A stretch of 64,000 bases of DNA, taken from positions 23,627,001 to 23,691,000 of the forward strand of contig NC_079882.1 in assembly GCF_029227915.1 (NCBI RefSeq), read 5' to 3'. Made by a program: the position numbers and the translations under genes. Positions 10,885 through 20,580 of this stretch are shown here, piece after piece. The stretch comes from Hydractinia symbiolongicarpus (taxonomy: Eukaryota; Cnidaria; Hydrozoa; Anthoathecata; Hydractiniidae). The notes under the pieces are model-generated. The model was not told where the DNA came from. It searched no databases and worked only from the letters and a program-made list of their open reading frames with translations. How positions within the stretch are numbered: position 1 is the first letter of the stretch; each line of letters starts with the position of its first letter.

Positions 10885-11965
10885 CCTCGCAACCTCGTCC
10901 CCAGGGCATCTTGCATCTTTTCTGACCTTGGGACGGCGATACGAATAAGATTGCACATCGTATCTTTCCCACTCTGGATCCATCACCAAAAGAGCGAGAG
11001 GAACTGAAAGATCTTGGTGTCATATTATCCACCAACTACTGAAATTTCTTCATAGCGTGTTAAAAAAGGCCTAGTAAGAATCAGTTTAGGAAAATCTTCC
11101 TACTTTTTCTCTTCCTCAAAATGGCTGTGTAATTATTCTATGCCTCATGTAAAATTATCTTTTATCGGATTGGCCTAAAACTACTCCATAACAAGTTTCA
11201 AGTCAATAACTTTACTTTTTTACCGAAGTTATTGCACTTTGAATTTTCTTGAATTAGGGCGGGTAAATGTGCATTTAATGATAAAATGGCTCCGACGGTT
11301 AACCTACTGGCTTTTTAAATTTTTTATTGTAACCAAAGCATATAAAGTAATAAAACATGCCCACTAATAACAACCTGATATAATTTAAAACGTAACGATA
11401 CACATATTTTGTAAAAAAAACATTTTCGATATTTTGTGCAAAATTATTTTGTCTATAAAGGACATGGGCGGCAATAGATCTCCTTTTTTATGTAACATCA
11501 TTCTTTGCATAAAGCTGCAAATTGAACTTGGCCGCTTTGAAACAAGTTGAGTTCCTCTCTTTTGTTCTTATCTTGATAGTTTGCTAGGTATAGTGTGCTA
11601 GCTATAGCTACTTTTCTAGTTTTATTAAACTTTCCCAGCTACTGAAATATTTCCATGTAAGCAGTATTACTTTATGATGTCTTATTTTATACTTTCATTG
11701 CTTAGTATTGCTTTTTATTAAAATTTTCATTTTGAAAACAACATGATACTGATACAGCTCCTCCGCCATTTTAATACGAACAGCTTCCTCCTGTTCGTCA
11801 CAGACTCGCCGCCTCGCCAAAATGTTTTGTATGACGCAAAAATTATGTGAAATATCCGCGCCAATCAGGTTTTATTTTGGACAAGCCTCCTCCAGGGCCA
11901 TGTTTGTATCGCCGTCCCAGGGTCAGAAAAGATACAAGATGCCCTGGGGACGAGGTTGACGTCCT
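10885..11965. mobile_element. CCCTGGGACG-type inverted-repeat element
   Basis: About 65 bp at 10885-10948 (containing ctcgtccccagggcatcttg and gacggcgatacgaa) recur inverted at 11899-11965. The roughly 950 bp between them are AT-rich and non-coding. Just left, 10770-10880 has another related end (gtgaccagcctgttccaggg), so this may be a nested or compound copy. Short pieces of the family recur elsewhere in the window (22485, 32660, 43600, 46825). Confidence 0.6.
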
Positions 11966-12497
11966 CGGTAGCTGCAATCAGTCTATTTCTTTGGGTAGCA
12001 TGTTTACATTTTTACTGGATTCAGGACTTTAAAAATTATCATTAATATTATTATCATCCGGAAAAGATTTACTATCTCGTGAGAGGACAATATCATCTTG
12101 AGAAAATAAATAATTTTGCTACTTTTTCACTATCGTACCTCCTACCAAGGTGTTTTTCCTCAGTTTTTGCAAAAGTAATATTTTGACGTTCTGTTTTTGC
12201 AAAATCACACTGAACATGCAAAGTAAATCAACAAATTCCAAATTTCTGTATAACTGTTCCTACTAAAAATAACAATCTTTGTATCCTCCTCTTCTTATTT
12301 GAAGCATCTATTCTGGGTTCTGACATTAAAAATAAAAGCAGTAAAAATTATTGTTCAGCATTAACAGTCAATGTGGAAGAATGTGGCCCGTAAAAATTAT
12401 CTGTTACCGAAAAAATTTGGTCACCGACTTATTAAGTGGACATGGCACTATACTACAAAATTTTACTCTATAGAGGCTTTCCAAAGCAGAGAGATAG
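11966..12497. other. Intergenic, no gene recognised
   Basis: AT-rich non-coding sequence to the left of the Polinton-like element. Nothing recognisable. Confidence 0.5.
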
Positions 12498-12788
12498 AGA
12501 AATGTACTTTCTGACGCAGACGACGTCGACCAAAGGGAAATTCCCTATATGCCAATAACCAACACAAAATAATATGAAATGATATATACATTAAATACTA
12601 ACACATAATAATAATAAATGATATATACATTAAATACTAACACAGAATAATATGAAATGATATATACATTAAATACTAACACAGAATAATATGAAATGAT
12701 ATATACATTAAATACTAACACATAATAATATTAAATGATATAAACAACATATGACGTCATACATTAAATCATACAGAATATGAGTAAA
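12498..12788 (+). repeat. Left terminal inverted repeat of the Polinton-like element
   Basis: Matches the reverse complement of 20255-20569 from agaaatgtac to the inner block acagaatatgagtaaa. It contains a 39-bp tandem array. Confidence 0.85.
12565..12750 (+). repeat. 39-bp subterminal tandem array, left
   Basis: The phrase atgatatatacattaaatac or close variants starts at 12579, 12618, 12657, 12696 and 12735, an exact 39-bp spacing. The last copy is diverged. Confidence 0.85.
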
Positions 12789-12854
12789 AAATTATCATGA
12801 CCATGCGCCAGAAAAATTTGTTGGTTGGGATCAGAAATCTATATAATAAAGGAG

Positions 12855-15800
12855 ATGGATTTGAATTTAAATACCGTAAAACAATTACACGTCATTGCGA
12901 AAACCCGTGGGCTTACGGGTTATTCAAAATTACGCAAAGCAGATCTTGTTGCTTTATTAGAGACGCAGTCTACCCCATTCTCACCACAAGCCATGGACAT
13001 TTTTAAAAAACAAGAGATGGCCAGATCCCGACATATTAGAAGCAAGATAGAGACACATGTACCAACATTCGAGGAAATGAATGAGTTTGAATGCCAAGAG
13101 CTGAGGAGAAATCGCCCAATAATCAAGAGCAAGCTGAGGGAGTGGTCAGATTGGATTGCTAGTTATATACCGGAGAGTATTAAAAGACCTGTGCAGGAAA
13201 CATTTAAATCGATAAAAACACGAATACTTTCACTATATGATGGTGCTAAGAAAGCACTGATTGGCGAGGTCGAGGAAGAAGCAAAGGAGGATCATGCTTC
13301 AGAGCAACCGAAACAAGATTTTACGCCCCAGGAACACAAGCATGCATTACACAAGACATTCAAGAGTTATCGTATAGCTGGCATAGATGGAACAGATATT
13401 GATGGGTATCTTGGTATGATACGATCACATGTGAAAAATTTGATCGAGAACCAGGTGGAGGAAATGGGCTCTGCAAAGGTACAGTGCTCCCTATGGATTT
13501 TGTGGAAAAAACCAATCGATGGTACCAACGAGTTCATAGAGGTAGACAAGGTATTCCACAGCAACATGATATCAGTATTTAAAGGCACCATCGTGGATGA
13601 ATCGCTGGATACTTCGTTTGCGCAAATGAAAAAACAAACCCAGCACTACTGAAAAGTGGCTTTAGTATCGGTCGCATTTAACACCTCGATGTTGATTTTC
13701 ATAAGCTGAAGTTAACGCGGTGGTCTTCGTATATCGAAACACCTAAATGGATCGGTATGAAGAAAGCTATAATTAATCCGAATAACAACGATGAGGAGTG
13801 CTTTAAATGGGCTATTATAGCCGCCTTGCATCATGATGATATAGCAAAAGATCTTCAGAGAATAAGCAAGCTCCGACCATATGTAGATCGATATAACTGG
13901 CAAGGCATTGAATTTCCAACATCTATCAAGGACATCAACAAATTTGAGCGGAACAATCCCGACATTGCCGTGAACGTCTTGTATGCGACGGGAAGGAGCT
14001 TTAATATATTGCAACGATCAACATTTAATGAAAGAGAGAAGCAGGCTAATCTGCTACTGCTTACTGATGAGAAGAGGAACCATTACGTAACCATCAAAAA
14101 TATTTCTCGATTATTAGGTAGCGAGATATCTAGGAATAATAGGAAGATGCACTTTTGTATGAGTTGCTTATAGGGATTTCAGACAGTAGAATCCAGAGAC
14201 AATCACTATATCTACTGCAAGGACAATGAAGCGGTCAAGATCACGATGCCTAGTGAAAAGGAAAAATAGCTATACTATCAGGATGGCCACCAGCAATTCA
14301 AAGTCCCATTCGTCATATACGCAGACTTTGAAAGCCTACTAATCCCGATGAAGGAGAATGCTCGGTATACTAAGACCAAGACGCTGAACAAACATGAACC
14401 ATGCGGCTGGCCTACATACAGTACCTTTGCATATGGAGAGGTCCCTGATCCGCTATACAAGTGCAGGGGTGGGGAATGTGTAAAGCTCTTTGTTCCATAT
14501 AGAGGACGAAGTGAAGCGGCTATACTCTCTATTTCCCCAGAAGCCTATGCTACCATTAACGGAGGAGGAAAAGAATGAATATGATGCTGCAGATACCTGC
14601 CATATATGCATAAAGCCGTTCAGCGATGAAAATCGCAAAGTTCGCGATCATTGTCATTACACAGTGCTATACAGGGGTCCGGCTCACAATAACTGCAATC
14701 TTAAGTATAGGATACCCAACCATTTACCTGTGATATTCCACAACCTATCAGGGTACGACGCGCACTTATTCATACGTAAGCTCGGTGAAAAATATGATAC
14801 CCAGGACATTGGTTGTATTGCCGGAAATAGGCCTTAAGTAGGCCTTAAATTGCTATAGGCCTTCTATAGCAATTTAAACATGAATGGTATAAGCGATCAT
14901 GACTATACTCATGCCCAGAAGGTATGGAATGCAACTACCCCAAAGGGCCCACAGACTACCATTGGTGACTACCATGATGCTTATTTAATCTCTGATGTAT
15001 TGCTTCTGACTGACATTTTTCAGAATTTCCGTGATACAAGTAATACGAACTACGGGCTTGATCCCCCGGATTTTTTTTCAGCACCCGGCTTGGCATGGAA
15101 AGCTGCCCTTAAATATAAGGGTGTAAGGCTGGAGTTGTTGACAGATTCCGATATGCTTCTCATGTTCGAGCGCGGAATAAGGGGTGGTATTACGCAGAGT
15201 GTACACCGGTACGCGAGGGCTAATAATAAGTACATGGGGGATCAATACGATTTCAATGAAGAATCGTCGTATCTGCAGTACCTAGACGCCAGCAACCTGT
15301 ACGGGTGGGCAATGCAACAACCCCTCACAACTCATGGAGGTAATTGATGAAAAGAAGATCGATAAGCTCGTCGCTGACAACAAGCATGGATACATCTTGG
15401 AGATTGACATCGATTACCCAAAGAGCCTACATGACAAGCACAACGAGCTCCCCTTCCTGCCGGAGCAAAAGGTGGTTCACAGGGTCGAAAAACTAATACT
15501 AAATCTCGAACATAACCGGAAATTCGTGGTACACATCGGGACTCTACATCAAGCCCTGAAACACGGCCTCGATCTTAAAAAGGTCCACCGTGCTATTCAA
15601 TTCAAACATAGTGCCTGGCTTAAGCCATATATAGATCACAACACGAAGCTGAGAACTGCTGCCAAAAACGAGTTTGAGAAGGACTTTTACAAGCTTATGA
15701 ATTTATCGGTCTTTGGAAAGACGATGGCCAATATACGGAATCATGGGAACATCAAGCTGGTCACGAATGAAGCTGCTTACGCAAAACTCACTATGCAACC

Positions 15801-16482
15801 AAACTTTAAAAGCGGCACTTGTTTCAGTAACAATTTGATGGGTATTGAAATGGGCAGAATGGGAATCAAAATGAACAAGCCCGTGTATATTGGTCAAGCT
15901 ATTTTAGACCAGTCAAAGACCATCATGTACGAGTTCCACTACAACTATATGAAGCCCAAATATGGTAGCAAGTTGCGGATTTGCTATATGGATACTGATT
16001 CCTTCGTGTACCACATACGAACAGAAGATTTTTATCGCGATATTGCTGATGATGTAGAAGCACATTTCGACACGAGTGCTTATAGCAAAGATGATGACAG
16101 ACCTCTCCCCATTGGTAAAAATAAGAAGGTAGTAGGCTTGATAAAGGATGAGCTAGGCGGTAAGATCATGACTTCATTCATCACATTGAGACCGAAGGCT
16201 TATGCATACAGGAGTCTTACAAAAGAGGGGGGTGATCGCAAAGCAAAAGGTGTCAAAAGAGCTGTGACTAAAAAATTTATCACTTTCAAAGACTATGAGC
16301 AATGTCTGAAGGAAGGCATCAATATTTTTAAGAGTTGGCGTTGTATACAGAATAAAGGGCATAATCTATACACTCAGGAAGTCACAAAGATTGCCCTGAA
16401 TAGAGCTGATGATAAGCGGGTCGTACAAGCTGATCAAATTACGACGCTTGCCCGAGGCCATTACGGGTTGAAAGAGAAATAA
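12855..16482 (+). pseudogene. Protein-primed DNA polymerase B (Polinton type), broken
   Basis: One polymerase gene spread over several frames. It begins with a SAP-like helical motif (VKQLHVIAKTRG...LRKADLVALLE, about 12870-12965). Next come a conserved N-terminal region, a Cys/His finger (CMSCL...CK) near 14154-14222, ExoI YADFESLL (14318), a Cys-X2-Cys/DHCH insertion (14600-14665), ExoII FHNLSGYD (14737), ExoIII GDYHDAYLISD, motif A LDASNLYG (15281), motif B KLMNLSVFGKT, motif C YMDTDS (15988) and the KAKGVKR thumb. Breaks: a frameshift in the A-run near 13630, stops at 13679, 14171 and 14267, a frameshift near 14490, loss of about 100 codons with a hairpin at 14845-14877, and a frameshift near 15340. 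The palm frame, 15334-16482, is intact and keeps its catalytic Asp residues. In related elements it copies the element by protein priming. Confidence 0.85.
14845..14877. other. Perfect 14-bp hairpin at the polymerase deletion point
   Basis: ttaaattgctatag, loop gcctt, then ctatagcaatttaa: a perfect 14-bp stem with a 5-base loop. It lies where about 100 residues between ExoII and ExoIII are missing, with agg-cctta repeats just before it. Confidence 0.8.
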
Positions 16483-16486
16483 AACA

Positions 16487-16579
16487 ATGGAGGCATTGCT
16501 ATTAATCGCAGTGCTACTACCTTATGTCTGTATCATCCTCGGTTATTTGAAATATACTAATACTAATACTAAGTACTAA
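16487..16579 (+). CDS. 30-residue membrane peptide of the Polinton-like element
   Basis: ATG four bases after the polymerase stop opens a 30-codon frame: MEALLLIAVLLPYVCIILGY then a polar tail. It is almost entirely one hydrophobic segment with no charge in the core, so it is probably a single-pass membrane peptide. Small hydrophobic virion or holin-like genes occur in Polinton/adintovirus clusters, but no family can be assigned. The tight spacing to both neighbours supports it being a real gene of the + cluster. Confidence 0.5.
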   Translation: MEALLLIAVLLPYVCIILGYLKYTNTNTKY

Positions 16580-16584
16580 TAAAG

Positions 16585-17106
16585 ATGTCTGAACTAGCTG
16601 ATATTTTTGATGTTGCCAATACTCCAGAAGCGCCTGAGCAACCTATAGATAAGCGCCAAGCTCTCAAGGATGCTCGCAAATCCTATTTAATATTTAGCGA
16701 AAAAATATACTGAGGCATTCCTGGATAAGCATCACCCGAGGTTATCGAGAAAATATACAATGATTTTACTGAACGCGAGTTGGTGGAGAAGGGGCAGAAT
16801 ACTGCCAGAGCTCTTTCGTGTCACGCTATTAGCTTATACACGAAGGCTATAGGCAACGTGGTAACCCTCGATAGCCCTGAAGGTTTGAGAAGAGACATAG
16901 AGGAAGATCCTATTATTAGGAAGAGCATGGCTGACTTGGGTATAGTCCTGTACACAGCCCTTGGTCGATTCCTCGCACCTCTGTTGGTAGCTGCCCATAC
17001 GATAAATCATACGCAGCTCTCAAAGTCCATTGAAGAGAAGAGAGACTTGATGAGGATCAACAAAAAAATGAGCAGCGCGTGTAGTATTATTATCAACCAA
17101 CAATAA
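16585..17106 (+). pseudogene. Unrecognised Polinton-like element gene with two frameshifts
   Basis: Starts with ATG (MSELADIFDVANTPEAPEQP) five bases after the small membrane gene. An extra A in the A-run near 16700 shifts the frame and a second one-base change near 16737 restores it; the region between reads sensibly in the other frame. The last 109 codons from 16780 are open and end ...SACSIIINQQ. The product would be about 173 residues, mostly helical and charged, with a hydrophobic patch FLAPLLVAAH. No family recognised. Its place between the polymerase and the structural-type genes suggests a virion or replication accessory role, an inference from position only. Confidence 0.5.
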
Positions 17107-17110
17107 ACCA

Positions 17111-17368
17111 TTGAAAAAAATTGTTGAAGTAAACAAAAAACACCCGGGGAGGGTTGCGGCAGGTAAGAGATTAGCCGAATGGAACCGCCAACAGAGGAAG
17201 CTCGGAATACCTCCACCAAAGATAGAACTCATAACATTTAGGGAGTTCCTGAGATACTTTGAGAGAGATTTAAATACTCCTGAGTCCATACTCACGGAGA
17301 TAAAAGAGACTATGGAGATCCTTGAGGAACAAGGTCTATCCCTCCATCTTTCTGTAAAAGGGAAGTGA
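17111..17368 (+). CDS. Small basic protein with PGRVAAGKRLA motif
   Basis: An open frame of about 85 codons without a convincing ATG: in this frame the first possible start codon is TTG at 17111, and upstream it runs to a stop near 17068. It carries HPGRVAAGKRLAEWNRQQRK, a basic helix-like motif, then an acidic helical tail. The next gene has the same motif, so the two are likely a tandem duplication. Comparable short basic proteins occur in cnidarian Polinton-like elements. A nucleic-acid or core-protein role is only a guess. The missing ATG may itself be a lesion. Confidence 0.5.
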   Translation: MKKIVEVNKKHPGRVAAGKRLAEWNRQQRKLGIPPPKIELITFREFLRYFERDLNTPESILTEIKETMEILEEQGLSLHLSVKGK

Positions 17369-17395
17369 TTTTATAATCCGCAGGATTTATAAGAA

Positions 17396-17728
17396 ATGAC
17401 CACTGAACAACCGCAAGAAGAGAGGGTCATTACAAAACCATTAAAACAGCCCGGGAGAGTCGCCCAGGGTCATAGACTAGCAGCACTGATGAAGAAGAGG
17501 AAGGAAGATATGAAACAACAAGAGGGTGCTGTACAACCTCCAGTCAAAACCTCTTCTGGAGTGAGTTCTGTACAGTCAAGCAGTGGTGTATACATTGGTG
17601 GAAGCCTTATTATCCTCGTATGTATCGGAGGTGTCATATATTTTACTCGTAAATCCGCGGGTACTCAGCAGCCTGCTGCAGTGGCTCAGCAACCAAGCGT
17701 TAGGCATGAAGCAACTGTATGTCACTGA
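17396..17728 (+). CDS. PGRVA-motif protein with transmembrane segment
   Basis: 110 residues from an ATG. Residues 19-40 hold KQPGRVAQGHRLAALMKKRK, paralogous to the motif of the preceding gene. After a Ser/Gln-rich linker, YIGGSLIILVCIGGVIYF (about 63-80) is a clear transmembrane helix followed by a charged, Gln/Ala-rich tail. It may be a membrane-linked virion protein that binds nucleic acid through the basic part, but this is an inference. The end overlaps the start of the next gene by 23 bases in another frame, an overlap common in compact viral gene clusters. Confidence 0.6.
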   Translation: MTTEQPQEERVITKPLKQPGRVAQGHRLAALMKKRKEDMKQQEGAVQPPVKTSSGVSSVQSSSGVYIGGSLIILVCIGGVIYFTRKSAGTQQPAAVAQQPSVRHEATVCH

Positions 17729-18386
17729 TATAGAGAACCCTACGATATTTGATGAATATCTGAGTGAAGGCACCAGAATAGTGCTAAAAAAAAATTAGTA
17801 TCCGGCCTAGGTGGGTGAACCTCTTCACTAAGAGCGAGATCAACATCTATAAGGCGGGGTCTAAGCCGACTGAAGTCGGGGATTTGGAGGTCTCCATCTC
17901 GATTGCGCTGGGTTTGTATAGAATCGAGGATCTCGCGACCATAGTCAACGACCAAGCGGGAGGGAGGATCAAGCTCTTTGTACTCAGAAACGGGGTATGT
18001 AGACTCCGTGTCAACGATGGATACGATGTCATAATCGATCAAACACTACAGGACCTTATGGGACGGGCCTTTGATAACAAGGTAAAGTTTACCAAAGGCG
18101 ACTATGACAGCATCTACAAGACTGACGTTCACCAGCGGCTGAGACTCGTATGCCCCAGCTGGATCCGGATTATTCTCTTTTAAAGGCTGAGAAATCCAAT
18201 ATACTAGCCGTGCTTCCAATCAAAGAGCTAAACGCTTGGGGAGATATGGTGACATGGAGTTTCGAGACTCCTATATACATCCCCCTTAAAGGTTCAACAG
18301 ACAGGCTAGAGTTCATCCTCATCAACGAGTATCAAGACAATAAGAATCCTTTTGTGGGAATTACTATACATATATTCATAGAATAA
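17706..18386 (+). pseudogene. Putative minor-capsid-like protein, two frameshifts
   Basis: ATG at 17706. The frame is lost in a run of nine A at 17789-17797, continues at 17800-18150 (VNLFTKSEINIYKAG...), shifts again near 18150 and ends at 18386 (ITIHIFIE). The rebuilt length would be about 225 residues. The C-terminal pattern, C-x-LDP-x-Y, SNILAVLPI, a Pro-Leu stretch and a DRLEFIL strand then IHIFIE, resembles the end of the minor (penton-type, single jelly-roll) capsid proteins of Polinton and adintovirus elements. This is pattern recall only. Position just before another conserved structural-cluster gene agrees. The precise fold needs a profile search. Confidence 0.4.
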
Positions 18387-19001
18387 ATGACAGATATTAC
18401 AAAGCTTTATCCGAGCCTGCCTAGTGCTCCTCATGAGGGGGAGGCTGATAAAAGTCAAGTGTACAGACTCAAAATAGAGGAGGTGGAACAATATCTACGT
18501 AATGAGATTAAAGAGCGGGACAAACTCGCCAAAAAGTTCAAAATGCACGGTACGTGGGTTAGATACACCGATCATGGTCTGCTGGCCGTAAGTGTCATTA
18601 CTTCGGGTGTTGGGATTGGAAGTATGTTATCCGGAATTGATGTACCATTGGCCGTAGCCATGGGAGGCATCACCATAGCTGTGGGATTGGGTCAAGCAGG
18701 TCTGAGAAATGCTGGTAAGAGGCTAAATGTCAAAAGCAAGAATCACGAGGGTATTAGGTTGCTGGCGGAGACCAAACTCAACTCTGTTATCGACCTTATC
18801 AGCAGAGCTGTGGAGAATGGGGTTCTTAGTGATTATGAATTTAGCTTAATTATGCAGGAAAAGCAACGCTATATGCTGCTTAAAGAGCAAATACGTCAGA
18901 GAACCAGAAAAATCGTAGAGTCGCTTAATGAACGAGAGAGACAGCAGCTGGTCGAGAAGGGACGCGAGGAGGGCAAACAGGAGTTTATGAAAAAACTTTA
19001 A
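18387..19001 (+). CDS. Conserved membrane-active protein of Polinton-like elements
   Basis: 204 residues, intact; the ATG abuts the stop of the preceding gene with no spacer. It starts with a Pro-rich LYPSLPSAPHEG, then a coiled-coil-like charged helix (residues 24-50). Two glycine-rich hydrophobic segments follow at about 63-85 and 88-108 (GIGSMLSG..., AVAMGGITIAVGLG), then a second long charged helix ending EEGKQEF. Similar proteins with a YPSLP start and twin hydrophobic helices are found in cnidarian genomes and seem to belong to such elements. Function is unknown; a membrane-penetration role as in minor virion proteins is an inference. Confidence 0.6.
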   Translation: MTDITKLYPSLPSAPHEGEADKSQVYRLKIEEVEQYLRNEIKERDKLAKKFKMHGTWVRYTDHGLLAVSVITSGVGIGSMLSGIDVPLAVAMGGITIAVGLGQAGLRNAGKRLNVKSKNHEGIRLLAETKLNSVIDLISRAVENGVLSDYEFSLIMQEKQRYMLLKEQIRQRTRKIVESLNERERQQLVEKGREEGKQEFMKKL

Positions 19002-19048
19002 TCTGTTCAACATGTAAGCGGTATCTAGATGAGCCGCCGACTTATTCA

Positions 19049-19080
19049 TAATCTAGTGTGTTGTTCAACATACTAGATTA
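19049..19080. terminator. Hairpin between convergent gene sets
   Basis: taatctagtgtg, loop ttgttcaa, catactagatta form a 12-bp stem with one mismatch. It sits exactly where the + and - gene sets of the Polinton-like element meet, so it could mark transcript ends in both directions. Confidence 0.45.
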
Positions 19081-19312
19081 ATTGATTGTTGCGTGAATTG
19101 AGCAATTCTCCAGTATCTGCGTCTATCAGCAAGTCTCCATCATGTATTACCCGTCTACGCTTTTGTCTTGCCTCGAGGCCTTTGATATATTCATCCAGAA
19201 TTTCCATTGATGCGATATCAACGCAAGGCTTGCAATAGGGACCATCCGTCTGCGTTGCAGTATCTATAAATTTAATCTTATGAATCACGGCTATAATTTC
19301 ACCCTTCTTCAT
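19073..19312 (-). CDS. Small unrecognised Polinton-like element protein
   Basis: 79 residues from an ATG at 19312. It contains one Cys pair (CKPC) and a charged helix with a basic patch (QKRRR), then DLLIDADTGELL. No family recognised. It lies downstream of the ssDNA-binding-like candidate in the minus-strand set and ends within the hairpin shared with the plus set. Confidence 0.45.
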   Translation of the reverse strand: MKKGEIIAVIHKIKFIDTATQTDGPYCKPCVDIASMEILDEYIKGLEARQKRRRVIHDGDLLIDADTGELLNSRNNQLI

Positions 19313-19414
19313 AGTGGAGTAGCCACGAATACCCAGCTCTCTCGCTTCTCTTTTTAAATCATTTATTGTTTATTTTGTATACAACATTGCATACAAAAAT
19401 CTATCGAGTTTTTA

Positions 19415-20026
19415 CTATACTACAACGAATGGTTCCACTTCATCATTTGAATCAATAAGGTGTCTGGTCCTGGATTGTTGCACCGGTTTATACTTACATT
19501 CCTCCAGAAGAACCTGCAGATAGTGCTTGGATCCCTGCCTGTAAACGCTGGATATTTTTAAAATACATCTACATTCACAGGGCTGCTTCAATAATACTGG
19601 TTGATCATAAAAATCAGTTGTCACCTCACCTTCCCATTCCTTGACCTTTGTGTTCAGATACCGATCGTTCTTTATTGGTGAGGTTGCGAATGTACTACCA
19701 TATAATTTTTCAATCTTAGCTAGGATAATCTGATATTTTGAAAGCCATTCTAGATTATGATATATATCGAATGGCATTGTGAGTGACGAGCCATCAATAT
19801 ATCTGGATGCACTGTTGCTATATAGACCTTTTGGTGTTCGAATTAATAGCGATGATATCTTACTGTCATTCTTATAGCCTATAACATATCTAGCATCTTT
19901 GCCCCCGTTGGCTTGGATTGGATCGCTGAGTACGATGTTCTCAGGCTTAACATCGTCAATATTAAGTACTGTTGGTTCGCTGTAAAAATCCCTTGTCTCT
20001 ACGGAGTCGTTATAGAATTTAAACAT
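19415..20026 (-). CDS. Putative ssDNA-binding-like protein of the Polinton-like element
   Basis: 203 residues, intact. A region rich in beta strands and aromatic residues (ARYVIGYKN, SLLIRTPKGLYS, WLSKYQIILAKIE) is followed by QPCECRCILKISSVYRQG and HYLQVLLEECKYKP. The last two resemble the strand pair near the C-terminus of ssDNA-binding proteins in large DNA viruses and Polinton-like elements. If correct it would coat replication intermediates made by the element's polymerase. The similarity is a pattern memory; other beta-rich virion proteins are possible. It is transcribed opposite to the polymerase, with its ATG facing the right terminal repeat. Confidence 0.4.
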   Translation of the reverse strand: MFKFYNDSVETRDFYSEPTVLNIDDVKPENIVLSDPIQANGGKDARYVIGYKNDSKISSLLIRTPKGLYSNSASRYIDGSSLTMPFDIYHNLEWLSKYQIILAKIEKLYGSTFATSPIKNDRYLNTKVKEWEGEVTTDFYDQPVLLKQPCECRCILKISSVYRQGSKHYLQVLLEECKYKPVQQSRTRHLIDSNDEVEPFVVV

Positions 20027-20050
20027 TTATTTATGGAAATTGGACTCCAA

Positions 20051-20212
20051 CTAAGGGTTTTTACAAATACACCACCCACCGTTGTAGGTGATGTACATCA
20101 TGTAATGTTGCCAACACAGCATTTTTCCACATATAATTAACCTCCCTTCACACTTATCGCATCTGTCATATTTATCTAGATCAATATGACATTCATCGCA
20201 ATACTCAGTCAT
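20051..20212 (-). CDS. 53-residue Cys-rich zinc-ribbon-like protein
   Basis: A short frame near the right inverted repeat with ATG at 20212 and TAG at 20051. Cys residues occur as CDEC (5-8), CDKC (18-21), C28, C33 with H37, and CIC (48-50), a spacing that suits one or two zinc sites. It is the first gene of the minus-strand set. Role unknown; small zinc-binding proteins in comparable elements may be transcription regulators. Confidence 0.5.
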   Translation of the reverse strand: MTEYCDECHIDLDKYDRCDKCEGRLIICGKMLCWQHYMMYITYNGGWCICKNP

Positions 20213-20254
20213 TTATTTGATTGAACTCTGGTAATTGACAATTAGGGAATTTCC

Positions 20255-20569
20255 TTTACTCATATTCTGTATATGCTATTGCGCATGACGCTATATATAT
20301 TATTATGTGTTAGTATTTAATGTATCTATCATTTCATATTATTCTGTGTTAGTATTTAATGTATATATCATTTAATATTATTATGTGTTAGTATTTAATG
20401 TATATATCATTTAATATTATTATGTGTTAGTATTTAATGTATATATCATTTAATATTATTATGTGTTAGTATTTAATGTATATATCATTTAATATTATTT
20501 TGTGTTGGTTACTAGCATATAGGGAATTTCCCTTTGGTCGACGTCGTCTGCGTCAGAACGTACATTTCT
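20255..20569 (-). repeat. Right terminal inverted repeat of the Polinton-like element
   Basis: Reverse complement matches 12498-12788. It includes four or five copies of the 39-bp unit between about 20290 and 20505. Confidence 0.85.
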
Positions 20570-20580
20570 AAAGCTATAAA

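Larger units (their letters stand above)
12498..20569. mobile_element. Compact Polinton/Maverick-like element
   Basis: Long inverted ends, 12498-12788 and 20255-20569, begin with agaaatgtac then cagacgacgtcgaccaaagg and bound 8.07 kb. Inside are a protein-primed DNA polymerase B (+), a run of small + genes, and three small - genes that converge on them. PolB with an endonuclease-like Cys/His insertion plus capsid-like genes is the Polinton/adintovirus type of virus-like transposon. Typical copies are about 15-20 kb and encode an rve integrase, a packaging ATPase, a protease and a double-jelly-roll capsid protein; none of these was seen. A clear 6-bp target duplication was not found (aaagc lies near both ends but unevenly). 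The polymerase and several genes are broken, so this copy cannot act alone. Confidence 0.8.

Noticed and set aside
12498-20569. Idea that this is a free virus or bacterial contamination
   Set aside because: The element is flanked by ordinary AT-rich animal sequence, has inverted ends, and its genes are broken, so it is an integrated old copy.
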